This document shows positions 9,522 through 18,454 of a stretch of 64,000 bases of DNA, piece by piece. Under the pieces are notes generated by a model, which made no database searches, was not told the DNA's origin, and worked only from the letters and a program-made list of their open reading frames with translations. Source of the DNA: Gemmatales bacterium (GTDB lineage: Bacteria; Planctomycetota; Planctomycetia; Gemmatales; HRBIN36); the NCBI GenBank assembly GCA_025060195.1, contig JANXCQ010000003.1, forward strand, positions 150,792-214,791, in the 5' to 3' direction. Within the stretch, counting starts at the first letter, position 1, and the number at the start of each line of letters is the position of its first letter. Both the position numbers and the translations under genes were made by a program.

Positions 9522-11219
9522 ATGACAGCGACCTTGATTATCGTCCAGGGGCCGCAACAGGGCCGGCGTTTCAGACTCGAAGGCGACGTCATCGCCGTTG
9601 GTCGGGATGCTAGTAACATAGTGCGGTTGCACGATACGGAGGTGTCGCGGCGCCATGCGGAGCTACGCCGCACCGACCAAGGTTATTTAGTGGTAGATTT
9701 AGGTTCGAGTAACGGGACTTGGGTCAACAGTCAAAAGGTGCGGCAATATCTATTACAACCCGGTGATCGTCTGCGCATGGGTCAGACGGTTTTACTTTAC
9801 ACCACCGACGAAGCAACATCATACAGCGATCTCGCCGAAAAGATTAGCCTGATCACGCGAGGCGACCAGGAACTGACCAAGGCCTCGATCGTGGGGAAAG
9901 TTTCGGCTGAGGAGGGTGCGCGGGTATTAAGTGACCCATCGCGAGCGGAGCGGTTATGGGCGCAGAATGCCCAGGTAAATTTGCGGATTTTGCTACAGGC
10001 CGCTCAGGTGGTCAGTCAAGTGTTGGATATTCGCCAGCTTTTAGAAGCATTGCTCGACCTGATTTTGCAAGGGGTGCCCGCGGAACGAGGTTGCGTCTTG
10101 CTGAACGAGTCGGCGGGTGGAGAATGGCGTGCGATAGCAGTGCGGTTTCGGGCCCCAGGCGCGGTCGCCGATCAGTTTCCTATTAGCCGTACGATACTTG
10201 ATTACGTGGCCAAGCACGGCGAGGGTATCCTGGTTTCCGACGCCTTGCACGATGTGCGATTAGGTCAGTCCGCCAGCGTGGTGCGTTACGGTATCACGGA
10301 AGCGATCTGTGTTCCGATGAAGGGACGGCACGAAACCGTCGGCTTGCTCTATCTCGACACGCGGCGAACGGTAGGTGCAGCGGAGCAGCAGAGACAATTG
10401 GATGAAAATCACCTACGATTAGCGATTGCGTTAGCGCACCAGGCAGCGTTGGCAGTCGAAGAAACGCGTTATTATCAGGCGTTAGTGCAGTCGGAACGTT
10501 TAGCGGCCATTGGACAGACCATCGCGGCGATCAGTCACCACATCAAAAACATTTTGCAAGGCTTGCGGAGTGGCATGGAATTGTTGAGCATGGGTATTCG
10601 CGAGAAAAATGAAGCGTTTTTGCAGCAGGCTTGGCGGATGCTTGAGAAGAACCAGGCACGAATTTACGACCTGGTCATGGACATGCTTAGCTACTCGAAG
10701 GAGCGCGAACCAAACTGGGAGTTATGTGACTTGGCAAATCTGGTGCGGGACGTGTTGGAGTTGCTAGAAGGACGTATTGCCGAATTGAATGTGCATTGTG
10801 AGGTAGAACTAGCCGAAATACCAGGACCGATATTGCTCGACCCAGAAGCTATGCATCGCTGTCTATTGAACTTGGTGGCGAACGCTTTGGATGCGCTACA
10901 AGAGGTCGAAGAGCGCCGCTTAGTCATTCGGGCGGAATATGACGAAGCCCGCCAGGAAGTACGAATACGTGTGGCAGATTCGGGGCCCGGCATTCCCGCA
11001 GAGAAACTCAGCGAAGTCTTCAAGCCGTTCTTTTCGACGAAGGGAGCGCGCGGGACAGGCTTGGGATTAGCGGTGAGCAGGAAGATCGCCCGTGAGCATG
11101 GAGGTGATCTAACAGTGCAGTCTGAATTAGGGCGCGGGAGCGAATTTATCGTTCATTTGCCTTTACAGCCTACATCAGCTGCCAAGAGCGGGAATACTCA
11201 ACCAGAACGCGCGATATAA
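9522..11219 (+). CDS. FHA-GAF sensor histidine kinase
   Basis: A 565-residue soluble kinase. An FHA domain (residues ~5-95) shows GRDASN, SRRHAEL and LGSSNGTWVN, the phosphothreonine-binding loops. A GAF domain follows (~150-315, with PAERGCVLL and EAICVPMKGR). The H-box AISHHIKNILQG (~338) carries the phospho-accepting His. The ATPase domain has an N-box NLVANALDAL (~450), DSGPGIP (~485) and GTGLGLAVS (~511). There is no transmembrane segment or receiver domain. The FHA front end suggests control by Ser/Thr kinase signalling. A GGGGAG site precedes the ATG. Its end overlaps the end of uppP on the opposite strand by 22 bases. No response regulator gene is adjacent. Confidence 0.92.
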   Translation: MTATLIIVQGPQQGRRFRLEGDVIAVGRDASNIVRLHDTEVSRRHAELRRTDQGYLVVDLGSSNGTWVNSQKVRQYLLQPGDRLRMGQTVLLYTTDEATSYSDLAEKISLITRGDQELTKASIVGKVSAEEGARVLSDPSRAERLWAQNAQVNLRILLQAAQVVSQVLDIRQLLEALLDLILQGVPAERGCVLLNESAGGEWRAIAVRFRAPGAVADQFPISRTILDYVAKHGEGILVSDALHDVRLGQSASVVRYGITEAICVPMKGRHETVGLLYLDTRRTVGAAEQQRQLDENHLRLAIALAHQAALAVEETRYYQALVQSERLAAIGQTIAAISHHIKNILQGLRSGMELLSMGIREKNEAFLQQAWRMLEKNQARIYDLVMDMLSYSKEREPNWELCDLANLVRDVLELLEGRIAELNVHCEVELAEIPGPILLDPEAMHRCLLNLVANALDALQEVEERRLVIRAEYDEARQEVRIRVADSGPGIPAEKLSEVFKPFFSTKGARGTGLGLAVSRKIAREHGGDLTVQSELGRGSEFIVHLPLQPTSAAKSGNTQPERAI

Positions 11220-12163
11220 TGCCCCCAGGCCAATAGCCCACTGGACCACAGGTAGTAGCTGAACCAGCGGAGTTGAGCGCGTTCTACAAGGTTCAACAGT
11301 GGTTTGATAGTGCGGTAAGCGACTAAGGCGCTGAAGCCCGTCCCCAAGCTGGTTTTCAGAATAAAATCAATGGTGAGCCAAGCGGCTGTCGTATCGGCGT
11401 TTATCGCGTGCCATATTCCGAGAACTGCCAGTCCTGAATTAGCAACGAGCGCCAGGGCGAAACTGAAGCGTACTGCGGTGAGACGCTCCACGCCGAGCAA
11501 AAGGGCAGTTGTAATCGTCAGGCCACTTCGGGAGAGTCCACGGAATAGCGCGGCCAAGGCTTGGGCGAATCCGATCAGGCATGCGTGATACCAATGTAAG
11601 CGGGATAAGGTGATTGTTCCTCGAGGTAGGCGGTCAGTGAACCACAATAGAGCGCCCAGAACTAAGAAGTCCGCGGCCACCAGAGGAACGTTGACGAACG
11701 AGGCTTGAATATGGTTATCGAGCCAAACGACCGCAACAACGGTGGGCCAACTGGCCCAGGCAACTAACCAGCACCACGACCACCAGGACAAGGCATAATC
11801 GGTCTGGCCTAGCGGACCGTCGCGGGCGGACGGGTTGGGAGGCGGAGTAGAAGCCATGTAGGTGGCTGTATCTGACGTCCTATCAGAGGGTGACCGATTC
11901 GTGCCAAAATTTCGGCTCTTGGTAGGTTGAAGCCAGTACACGCGCAGAAAATACCAGCCAACTGCCAGCGTCGTTCCCAGATGCAACAGGCCGTCGAAGA
12001 ATAACGCGGCCGTGGGATCGTTGCTCACCAGTGGCAAAAACTGCTGTACCAGGACGAGGTGGCCGCTACTGGAGATCGGCAAAAACTCGGTGATCCCTTG
12101 GACTAAGCCTAGAAGCAAAGCCTGCCACCATTCCATCGGCTGTGTTACCAGGAGAAGAAGCAT
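11198..12163 (-). CDS. uppP: Undecaprenyl-diphosphate phosphatase
   Basis: A 321-residue polytopic membrane protein of the BacA/UppP family, which recycles the C55 lipid carrier for peptidoglycan synthesis. Both active-site motifs are seen: QGITEFLPISSSGHL near the N terminus and RGLSRSGLTITTALLLG in the second half (Arg replaces the usual Pro before the Gly). It is about 50 residues longer than usual because of a Pro/Ser-rich hydrophilic insert at ~80-130 after the third membrane segment. The start is uncertain; MEWWQ at 12136 is an alternative, and neither has a well-spaced ribosome site. It lies 33 bases downstream of tyrS and is probably in the same operon. Confidence 0.9.
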   Translation of the reverse strand: MLLLLVTQPMEWWQALLLGLVQGITEFLPISSSGHLVLVQQFLPLVSNDPTAALFFDGLLHLGTTLAVGWYFLRVYWLQPTKSRNFGTNRSPSDRTSDTATYMASTPPPNPSARDGPLGQTDYALSWWSWCWLVAWASWPTVVAVVWLDNHIQASFVNVPLVAADFLVLGALLWFTDRLPRGTITLSRLHWYHACLIGFAQALAALFRGLSRSGLTITTALLLGVERLTAVRFSFALALVANSGLAVLGIWHAINADTTAAWLTIDFILKTSLGTGFSALVAYRTIKPLLNLVERAQLRWFSYYLWSSGLLAWGHYIARSG

Positions 12164-12196
12164 CTCCAGAAAGCAGTTTGGTAACTTCAGCTCCGA

Positions 12197-13420
12197 TCAG
12201 TCAGACCAGCGGATCCGCACGATCTTGCGATTGCCAATACGCAAAATTAAGCCATCATGCAAGACCAACTCTAAGTTAGGGTCCGTGATGCGCGTGCGGT
12301 CGGGGCCTTGATTGACGCCACCTTGTTGAATGAGCCGACGGGCCTCGCTATTACTGGAAGTCAGACCGACGCGGGTAAGCAGGCGGCAGATGTTGATTTT
12401 TCCTTCGGGAATGTCGGCGCGGCTCAGCGACACTTCGGGGATCTCCGAGGGGTCTTGACGTTGGCTCAGTCGGCGCTCCCATTCAGCGGCGGCTTTTTCC
12501 GCGGCTTCAGCGCTGTGGAAAAACGCAACGATATCGCGGGCTAATTGCATTTTCGCTAATTTGGGATGCGTTTTTTGGGGATCTGTCAGGCGGGCAATAT
12601 CCTCGGCGCTGCGATCGGTTAAGAGGGTGAACCACTCGGGCATGAGGTCATCGGGAATGCTCATAACTTTGGCAAACTGGTCGAAAGGCGATTCGCCCAC
12701 CCCGATGTAATTGCCCAGGCTTTTCCCCATGCGGCGGACTCCGTCTAGGCCACGTAAAATCGGTAACGTAATTGCGACCTGCGGCTCCTGTCCTGCGTCG
12801 CGCTGTAGATCGCGTCCGACCAAGAGGCTAAACAATTGCTCACTACCCCCCAGCTCAATGTCGCTGCGCACGGCGACGCTATCATAACCTTGCATGAGTG
12901 GATATAGGCATTCATGCAGGTAAATGGGTGTGCCCGCTTTGAGCCTTTTGGTGAAGTCATCGCGTTCGAGTAAGCGTTGCACGGTCATCTGGCTTGCTAA
13001 ATTGAGCACATCCAGGAAACTAAATCGGCCAAACCAGTCCCCGTTGCGTACCACCTCGGCGCGGCTCAGGTCAATGACCTTGCCAATTTGATCAAGGTAA
13101 TCGCGGGCGTTGCGTTCGACTTGTTCGGGAGTGAGTCGAGCGCGGGCCTGATCACGGCCCGACGGGTCGCCAATTAACGCGGTGTAGTTGCCAATGATGA
13201 TTACGGCTTGGTGACCTAATTCCTGAAATTGACGTAACTTCCGTAAAGGTACTGTGTGGCCTAAATGGAGGTCAATCCCTGTGGGGTCTATACCGTATTT
13301 GATGCGTAGCGGCTTGCCCGTGAGTAAACTGCGTTCTAACTTTTGGCGCAGTTCCTCTTCAGGAACGATTTGTTCGACTCCCCGGCGGATGACTGCCAAT
13401 TGCTCTTCGACACTTTTCAT
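12197..13420 (-). CDS. tyrS: Tyrosyl-tRNA synthetase
   Basis: A 407-residue class I synthetase charging tRNA-Tyr. The HIGH motif appears as HLGH in GIDPTGIDLHLGHTVPLRK, the KMSKS equivalent is RMGKSLGN, and the tyrosine pocket residues lie around YPLMQGYDSVAV. A C-terminal S4-like RNA-binding domain (~335-405, INICRLLTRVGLTSSNSEA) is complete. The motif style and length fit the TyrZ (TyrRS2) subtype. A GGAGGAGAG ribosome site precedes ATG 13420. It follows yraN on the same strand with about 50 bases between, and precedes uppP. Confidence 0.96.
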   Translation of the reverse strand: MKSVEEQLAVIRRGVEQIVPEEELRQKLERSLLTGKPLRIKYGIDPTGIDLHLGHTVPLRKLRQFQELGHQAVIIIGNYTALIGDPSGRDQARARLTPEQVERNARDYLDQIGKVIDLSRAEVVRNGDWFGRFSFLDVLNLASQMTVQRLLERDDFTKRLKAGTPIYLHECLYPLMQGYDSVAVRSDIELGGSEQLFSLLVGRDLQRDAGQEPQVAITLPILRGLDGVRRMGKSLGNYIGVGESPFDQFAKVMSIPDDLMPEWFTLLTDRSAEDIARLTDPQKTHPKLAKMQLARDIVAFFHSAEAAEKAAAEWERRLSQRQDPSEIPEVSLSRADIPEGKINICRLLTRVGLTSSNSEARRLIQQGGVNQGPDRTRITDPNLELVLHDGLILRIGNRKIVRIRWSD

Positions 13421-13471
13421 GTCTTAAGCTCTCCTCCATTCCCTCGTGAACCTATCGGCGACGCCGAGGAT

Positions 13472-13927
13472 TTATAGGTCATGGCGATACACATTGCGAT
13501 ACAAAAGGATGTAACCTTGCTGCCCTTCAGGGCCAGTGATAGGCTCTATAACCACTTGATTCGGAGCGGCGGGCACTGCGACGGGCCGATCGCCTGTCGA
13601 GGTAAGCACCACCGCATCGAACCGCGCTGCACAGTGGTGTAGGCCATGACGTTGGAAAAAATACTGCGCTAATCGCCATAAGCGGGCCTGTTTGCGTTGG
13701 TCAAGCGAGAGTGCTGCGCGAACCGCATCACCGCTGGATGTCGCGCGAACCTCGATAAAAACAACCGTATTTCCTTCCCGCGCGACTATGTCCAATTCTC
13801 CAAGCCTGCACTGGTAGTTGCGGAACAGAATGCGATAACCGTGGCGCTGTAAAAACTCAGCTGCGACTTGCTCGGCCCATTGGCCGAACTTTCGCCGTTG
13901 TTCGGGCTGTCGCGGATCGAGCGACAT
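13472..13927 (-). CDS. yraN: YraN family (UPF0102) endonuclease-like protein
   Basis: A small UPF0102 protein with a restriction-endonuclease-like core: WAEQVAAEFLQRHGYRILFRNYQCRLGELDIVARE, then TVVFIEVRA. These supply the E...D...ExR pattern of the fold. Family members are linked to DNA processing or recombination but have no settled role. ATGs at 13996 and 13984 would extend the N terminus by up to 23 residues; I chose the shorter form because it matches the usual family length, and no start has a strong ribosome site. It sits between rplS and tyrS on the minus strand, a common position for yraN near rplS. Confidence 0.85.
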   Translation of the reverse strand: MSLDPRQPEQRRKFGQWAEQVAAEFLQRHGYRILFRNYQCRLGELDIVAREGNTVVFIEVRATSSGDAVRAALSLDQRKQARLWRLAQYFFQRHGLHHCAARFDAVVLTSTGDRPVAVPAAPNQVVIEPITGPEGQQGYILLYRNVYRHDL

Positions 13928-14026
13928 GTGCGGACCAAGCTCAGCTCGGCGGCCACGATCAGAGACTAGCAGAACGCTGCGCATCGCCCTGAACATTCAG
14001 CGAAAATCAAACGGCTAACTGGAGCA

Positions 14027-14446
14027 TTACGAAGCGCTGTTATCGGCCGACTTATTGTCAGTCTCGGCCGAGGCTTTGGCTCCTGTTTCCTGACGTTCGC
14101 GGAGTTTCGTCGCTTTACCGACGCGATCCCGCAGGTAATACAGCTTGGCGCGCCGCACGCGCCCATGGCGTTTTACTACGACCTTAGCAATGCGAGGCGA
14201 ATGCACGGGGAAAGTGCGTTCTACGCCCTCTCCTTGCACGATGCGACGCACCGTGAACGTCTCGCTCAATCCACTACCACGTCGCGCAATCACCGTCCCC
14301 GCGAAAACCTGAATTCGTTCCTTTTGGCCCTCCAAAATCTTCTGATGCACCTCGACATAGTCGCCAATTTCAAATTGGGGCACCTTGTCCGCTGGACGTT
14401 TATACGCGTCTTCCACCACTTTCATCAAAGCGCCGCGATTTGCCAT
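14027..14446 (-). CDS. rplS: 50S ribosomal protein L19
   Basis: A 139-residue L19, located at the 30S-50S interface. The conserved blocks are [55 protein letters not shown] and the basic [20 protein letters not shown]. The last ~25 residues (Ala/Ser/Asp/Lys-rich) go beyond the family core. ATG 14446 follows a GAGGAGG site. It is first in the apparent rplS-yraN-tyrS-uppP run. Confidence 0.97.
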   Translation of the reverse strand: MANRGALMKVVEDAYKRPADKVPQFEIGDYVEVHQKILEGQKERIQVFAGTVIARRGSGLSETFTVRRIVQGEGVERTFPVHSPRIAKVVVKRHGRVRRAKLYYLRDRVGKATKLRERQETGAKASAETDNKSADNSAS

Positions 14447-14680
14447 GTTCGGCCTCCTCTTATAGTTGGTTATTCCGCCAACCCCAAAATTGCAGGGATT
14501 CTGATTCGCTAACGCAAGTTGGCAATGATTCTTATCAGGTTGGCGGGAATGTCATATTGTACGATCTCATAGGCAAACTGGTCAGACAGCGCTATTAGAA
14601 TGTGGTGCTGCTGGAATGTATCCTGGAACTACCAATACTTTCCATCGTGAGCGTGTGCCGACTGATGGCTAGAACGTACT

Positions 14681-15946
14681 ATGTCTACGACCACCAGTGA
14701 ACGAAACCCCTCGGAGCATGGAACAGAATCGGTCTCGCGTGGACCTTGGTGGGCTTGGATAGCTGCCTTGGTAGCTCTTGCACTGCTCAGCGCAGGAGCG
14801 GGTGTGTGGTGGTATCGGAAGGCAGGCGGAGCTAAACCGCCGTCGGTTGCGAGCCTCGACACGCCTTTAGACGAGCTTCTCGGCCACTATCGTCGAGCAC
14901 AATTTCAACAACTCTTGGCCCAACGCCGATACGGAGGCCGCGCCTGGCAGTGGGATGATTACGTCCGCTGGGGTCAGGAACTGGTGCACACGGCCCAAGT
15001 GCAACGCCCACCCGTCGGACCTGCACCCAGCGTCCCCCTTGCGGAAACCTATCGCTGCATTCATTGCCATAACCTTGTCCGCGAGGACGTGGTTCTCACC
15101 CGCCAGGATCCCGAAGCCCGCGAGCAATTGCTCGAGGAAAATCCCGCTCTAGGCGGCAAGAAAACAGGTGTTCGGCTAACGACAGGTACCACGTTCTGGG
15201 GCATGGTCAATCGTGAACGATTTTATAACGGCTACTACGCGAAGTATCATCGTCTCCAAGTACGTGAAGGCGAGCGATTTCGACCGATGGATCCCAGTTC
15301 GTTGGCCGATGCCGTGCAAGTTTGTTGTAGCTACTGTAGCGCAGGGCGATTCCCGGAGGATTGGGAGCTGGATAGTATCTTAGCTTATCTGTGGACTTTG
15401 GAGCTTCGGCTCCGCGACCTCGATCTTCCTGCCGAAATGCAGCGACGCATTTTGGAACAATTCAATAGCGGCAATCCCCAAGCGGTGGATGCTGCCCGGC
15501 AACAGTTGCGTCAATACTACCTAGTGGCATCGCAAGCTCATGCCGTTGACCCACCGACACGCAGCGAAGGGGATAAGGATACCTATCCCCCCAGCGTTGC
15601 CGAACTGGAACAATTGTTTGCTCCGGGCCAGTCCCGATCGGCATCTAATGCGTCCCAGCCTGCGTCCACTTCGCGTAAGAATCTTGTTGCGACGGGTGAC
15701 CCAAAACGTGGCGAGTGGCTCTATCGCTCAGCTTGTGCCTTCTGTCACGGTAACGAAGTGCATCCGAAGGCGGGCCGCTCTCTCGCCACCAGCCCGGGCA
15801 CCTTTCACCGTTACGTATGGAAAGGAACGCAGCGGGATGGATTATACATGCCGTTTTTCACCCGCGAACGGCTGTCACCCCGCCAGGCCACTGACATCCG
15901 CGCTTACCTCCGCTCCCTGCCGCCTGAAAAAAAGATTAGTGACTAA
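14681..15946 (+). CDS. Membrane-anchored multi-domain cytochrome c
   Basis: A 421-residue protein with an N-terminal signal anchor (WWAWIAALVALALLSAGAGVWW, ~25-47) and periplasmic heme domains. The first heme motif is CIHCH (~126) and the last is CAFCH (~345), followed by a likely axial Met in YMPFF. A middle domain (~210) has CSYCS where CxxCH would be expected, so a second heme is probably lost or bound atypically. The C-terminal module (GDPKRGEWLYRSACAFCHG...) is a classic class I cytochrome c. It probably carries electrons at the cytoplasmic membrane; partners are unknown and no oxidase genes are nearby. The start ATG has only a weak ribosome site. Confidence 0.85.
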   Translation: MSTTTSERNPSEHGTESVSRGPWWAWIAALVALALLSAGAGVWWYRKAGGAKPPSVASLDTPLDELLGHYRRAQFQQLLAQRRYGGRAWQWDDYVRWGQELVHTAQVQRPPVGPAPSVPLAETYRCIHCHNLVREDVVLTRQDPEAREQLLEENPALGGKKTGVRLTTGTTFWGMVNRERFYNGYYAKYHRLQVREGERFRPMDPSSLADAVQVCCSYCSAGRFPEDWELDSILAYLWTLELRLRDLDLPAEMQRRILEQFNSGNPQAVDAARQQLRQYYLVASQAHAVDPPTRSEGDKDTYPPSVAELEQLFAPGQSRSASNASQPASTSRKNLVATGDPKRGEWLYRSACAFCHGNEVHPKAGRSLATSPGTFHRYVWKGTQRDGLYMPFFTRERLSPRQATDIRAYLRSLPPEKKISD

Positions 15947-16022
15947 ACATCGTAGCTATCCCAGTGCTCTAGCAAACTGTGTTGACAGTGCGAAGTGAGC
16001 TATACATCGAGGAGACTGGAAG

Positions 16023-16196
16023 ATGCATCATAGCGTCAGCAAACACAAGTCTTGCATCGATGCGAAGAAGTTAGCCCTTTTTGAAGGCGCGACGGCCACG
16101 GCCGTGAGTACCGTCAGAGTGCGCATGAGAGATTCGGCATTCATTTCGTCGGTCTTGTGTAAGTTTGCCCAGTCTGTGCGTCGCAAATTGGCCTAG
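16023..16196 (+). CDS. Possible small protein, unknown
   Basis: A 57-codon frame starting at ATG 16023 with a good GAGGAG site (16009-16014) eight bases upstream. The product is basic (MHHSVSKHKSCIDAKKLALF at the start, VRRKLA at the end) with no recognised domain and no signal peptide. It lies just downstream of the cytochrome gene in an otherwise gene-poor stretch. The ribosome site is its main support; it could be chance. Confidence 0.3.
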   Translation: MHHSVSKHKSCIDAKKLALFEGATATAVSTVRVRMRDSAFISSVLCKFAQSVRRKLA

Positions 16197-16596
16197 GCCA
16201 TGGCCGGTGTACCAAAGGACCAGTCGCGTACACCGTTGGAAGACTCTTTGCGGCGTTTTAGCCTAAGGGTAGCAAACACTCAAAGCGAGCAGTGAGCAGT
16301 TACGCTCTCCGTTGAAGCAATCTCTCCTATGCCCTAGCAATGTGCTGGGATAGCGCACCAATTGTGTGGCTGAACCAAGGTTTCCGTAACGCTTGGGTAC
16401 TCCCTACCTTGAGGTACATGTAAACGGGTAGTAGCTGATTATATCGAACTGAAGGCCCCAGGCACGCGAGCGAATTCTCGCGTTTATCCCGGAATAAGCG
16501 CGAATAACTGCAGCGGTTCCAGAGTTATTACCACTAGTCTTCCGGTCCATGGCCAGGACTGAGCTTTCTCCTAATGGCTAATTGGTGGGAAGAATA
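16197..16596. other. Gene-poor stretch with one perfect inverted repeat
   Basis: About 400 bases with no protein-like frame. The only structure I see is the 7-bp inverted repeat at 16464-16483, listed separately. Confidence 0.4.
16464..16483. repeat. Perfect 7-bp inverted repeat with 6-base loop
   Basis: ACGCGAG at 16464-16470 pairs with CTCGCGT at 16477-16483 around the loop CGAATT, and TTT follows. It could be a weak terminator or an operator. No adjacent gene end fixes its role. Confidence 0.45.
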
Positions 16597-16878
16597 ATGT
16601 GGTTCTCCCAAGACCGTACCAGATTGGCCCGACAGGCCGTTACTGCCGAGGACGCACGCGCGTGGCAGGCGCTCACGCCTGAGTTTTATCAGGGACTTGT
16701 TATCCTTGAAACAGCGGAGGAGCCAGTAAAACTTGACAAGTTTGGCGTGTTGATTGGCCTCTTTGCACTTCGCGGTCTTTCAGGACGCCAACTCATGAGC
16801 TGTGCGATGCTTCGTCGCTGGCGGCTTGGTTGGCATAGGGCTGGCGCTGGACTTTTTCCTGATGCCGACGCTAACTAA
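16597..16878 (+). CDS. Hypothetical small protein
   Basis: A 93-residue frame beginning MWFSQDRTRLARQ, preceded by GGTGGGAAG, a weak ribosome site. The first ~70 residues have a plausible helical, charged pattern (AVTAEDARAWQALTPEFYQG); the end is Arg/Trp-rich. I do not recognise it. It could be a genuine small gene or the remains of one, in the gene-poor stretch between the cytochrome and PhnD-like genes. Confidence 0.3.
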   Translation: MWFSQDRTRLARQAVTAEDARAWQALTPEFYQGLVILETAEEPVKLDKFGVLIGLFALRGLSGRQLMSCAMLRRWRLGWHRAGAGLFPDADAN

Positions 16879-17539
16879 GTCGCCGACGGCTATGCTCTAG
16901 CAATGCCTTTGCCCTGTTGCTGAGTCGGAGCGAAGGTACCCATCCATTGACTCTAAACTCAGGTATGAACGCCTTACGTCGGCGATATGGTTTGTTGGTA
17001 CGGGCGCTTTAGGTCTCGCCGAGGAACGTGATCAGACCGATCTCTAACCCTGCCTGGACTTGTTGATACATTTCCTGAATGGCTATTCTGGTCGGCAAGT
17101 TGAGGGGTCCATGCAGTCCCCGGCTTTTTCTGGATTATGGGAAATTATTGACGGTTTGTGGTTGCGTAGCTGCGGAAAGATTCGTGCGTCTATCACACGC
17201 CTGCGGAAATGGTGTGCTATCAGGTGCGGCCCACTCGACAAGTTGCTGGTGCACTGGCTCTAGAAACGACTCGATTTTCGCCGTGAGCACGCTCGAGCCC
17301 CTAGCGGGCAGCTATCTCTTGGGGATCATAAAGCACATGCGTCGACGAATCATCACACAGCACGGGAAGGGAGCTGCTTCGGCACGCTCCCTCGGTGTTA
17401 GCAGACATTCTTCACGGTTTCGAGCTACTGGTTCGCCCCAACGCGGCGAGGGAACTGCGCATCAGTGTGGGCTGACGTGTTTGGGTTTGTCGTATCGGGA
17501 CGCAAAGCCCTGTCGGCGTGGACGAGAGACCGCGGCTGA
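16879..17539. other. 660-base stretch with no supported gene
   Basis: The frames here (for example 17079-17543 plus) are rich in Cys, Ser and Arg, lack ribosome sites and resemble no family. I see no RNA gene and no repeats. Confidence 0.4.
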
Positions 17540-18442
17540 TTAGCGACTAGCAGGTTTGAAGGGGTAAAGCTCGGCGATTTTCGCCGCCTGTTCCTCATAA
17601 TCGGCAGGGGGATCCTGGAAGGCTTCGATACGCCACAACACCAGAGTTTGCCGACCTTCGGGTGTCTCCTTGGCCGTCAGCAACGATTGGCGGAAACTTT
17701 CCACAACGTCTTCCAAACCCTTTTGCGGTTTATAGGCGACCACAGGCATGGGAAATTCGGGGGAACTTTCTAATGCGCGGAGACGTTTGAATCGGCCTGG
17801 ACGCTGCTGCTGATACACCTCCATTTGCATGTTGCTGACTACGGTCAAATCGGCCTTTCCTTCGATGACTGCCTCGAGCGAGTCCTCGGCGCTTTTCACT
17901 ACGAGAATACGAAAGAACTTGTCCGCAGGCTCAGGAAACCGCCGCTCTAGGTATAAGCGTAAATGCTGCGGTAACCTGCTGGCCAAAGCTAAGGTCTTAC
18001 CCTTAAGGTCTTCGGGGCTTGTGACGGTGGCACTTTGGTGCACCAGTAAGACGGCTTGCAGCTTGGGCACGCTTGCTGTGGCAATTAGTAAGGGGCGAAT
18101 CTCCTTATCCAAATGCTTAAGCCAACCATATTCGGGACTATGCAGCACAATGACCTGAATCTTGCGTTCGTCGAGAAGCTTAGCGGCGTGCTCGACGTCG
18201 CGCACGACCACGAATTCCCCGCGTACTCCTACTCGCTTGCTGACCACATCGGCAAATGGTTGCATCTGTGCCAAAATGGTTTTCTCATCGGTTTGATCGA
18301 ACAAACTGGCGATCATGCCCACGCCAATTGGTTCCTGGAGGCGCAAGGCGTTGGCCGTAATCACCGCGCCAATCAATAATGCCCCAAGCCAAGCCACACA
18401 ACATCTCAGCGTCTCGCAGACCAGCGGTGGTTGTTGACGCAT
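17540..18442 (-). CDS. PhnD-like phosphate/phosphonate-type substrate-binding protein
   Basis: A 300-residue exported or anchored periplasmic binding protein of the PhnD-like (PF12974) group. An N-terminal hydrophobic segment (CVAWLGALLIGAVITANAL) is followed by a type II binding fold: QMQPFADVVSKRVG, AAKLLDERKIQVIVLHSPEYGWL, an LKGKTLALASRLPQHLRLYLE block, and EAVIEGKADLTVVSNMQMEVY. Relatives bind phosphonate, phosphite or other small ligands, or act as sensor modules. No permease or ATPase gene is adjacent, so transport is not assured. A GGGGAGG site precedes the ATG. It starts 12 bases after the HEAT lipoprotein gene and is probably co-transcribed. Confidence 0.85.
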   Translation of the reverse strand: MRQQPPLVCETLRCCVAWLGALLIGAVITANALRLQEPIGVGMIASLFDQTDEKTILAQMQPFADVVSKRVGVRGEFVVVRDVEHAAKLLDERKIQVIVLHSPEYGWLKHLDKEIRPLLIATASVPKLQAVLLVHQSATVTSPEDLKGKTLALASRLPQHLRLYLERRFPEPADKFFRILVVKSAEDSLEAVIEGKADLTVVSNMQMEVYQQQRPGRFKRLRALESSPEFPMPVVAYKPQKGLEDVVESFRQSLLTAKETPEGRQTLVLWRIEAFQDPPADYEEQAAKIAELYPFKPASR

Positions 18443-18454
18443 AGCAGACCTCCC

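Noticed and set aside
15982..16006. TTGACA and TATACA as a promoter for the 57-codon frame
   Set aside because: The spacing is only 13 bases, and the start point would fall inside the ribosome site.
17079..17543. 154-codon plus-strand frame in the gene-poor stretch
   Set aside because: Cys/Ser/Arg-rich, no ribosome site, no hydrophobic core pattern, and it ends inside the PhnD-like gene.
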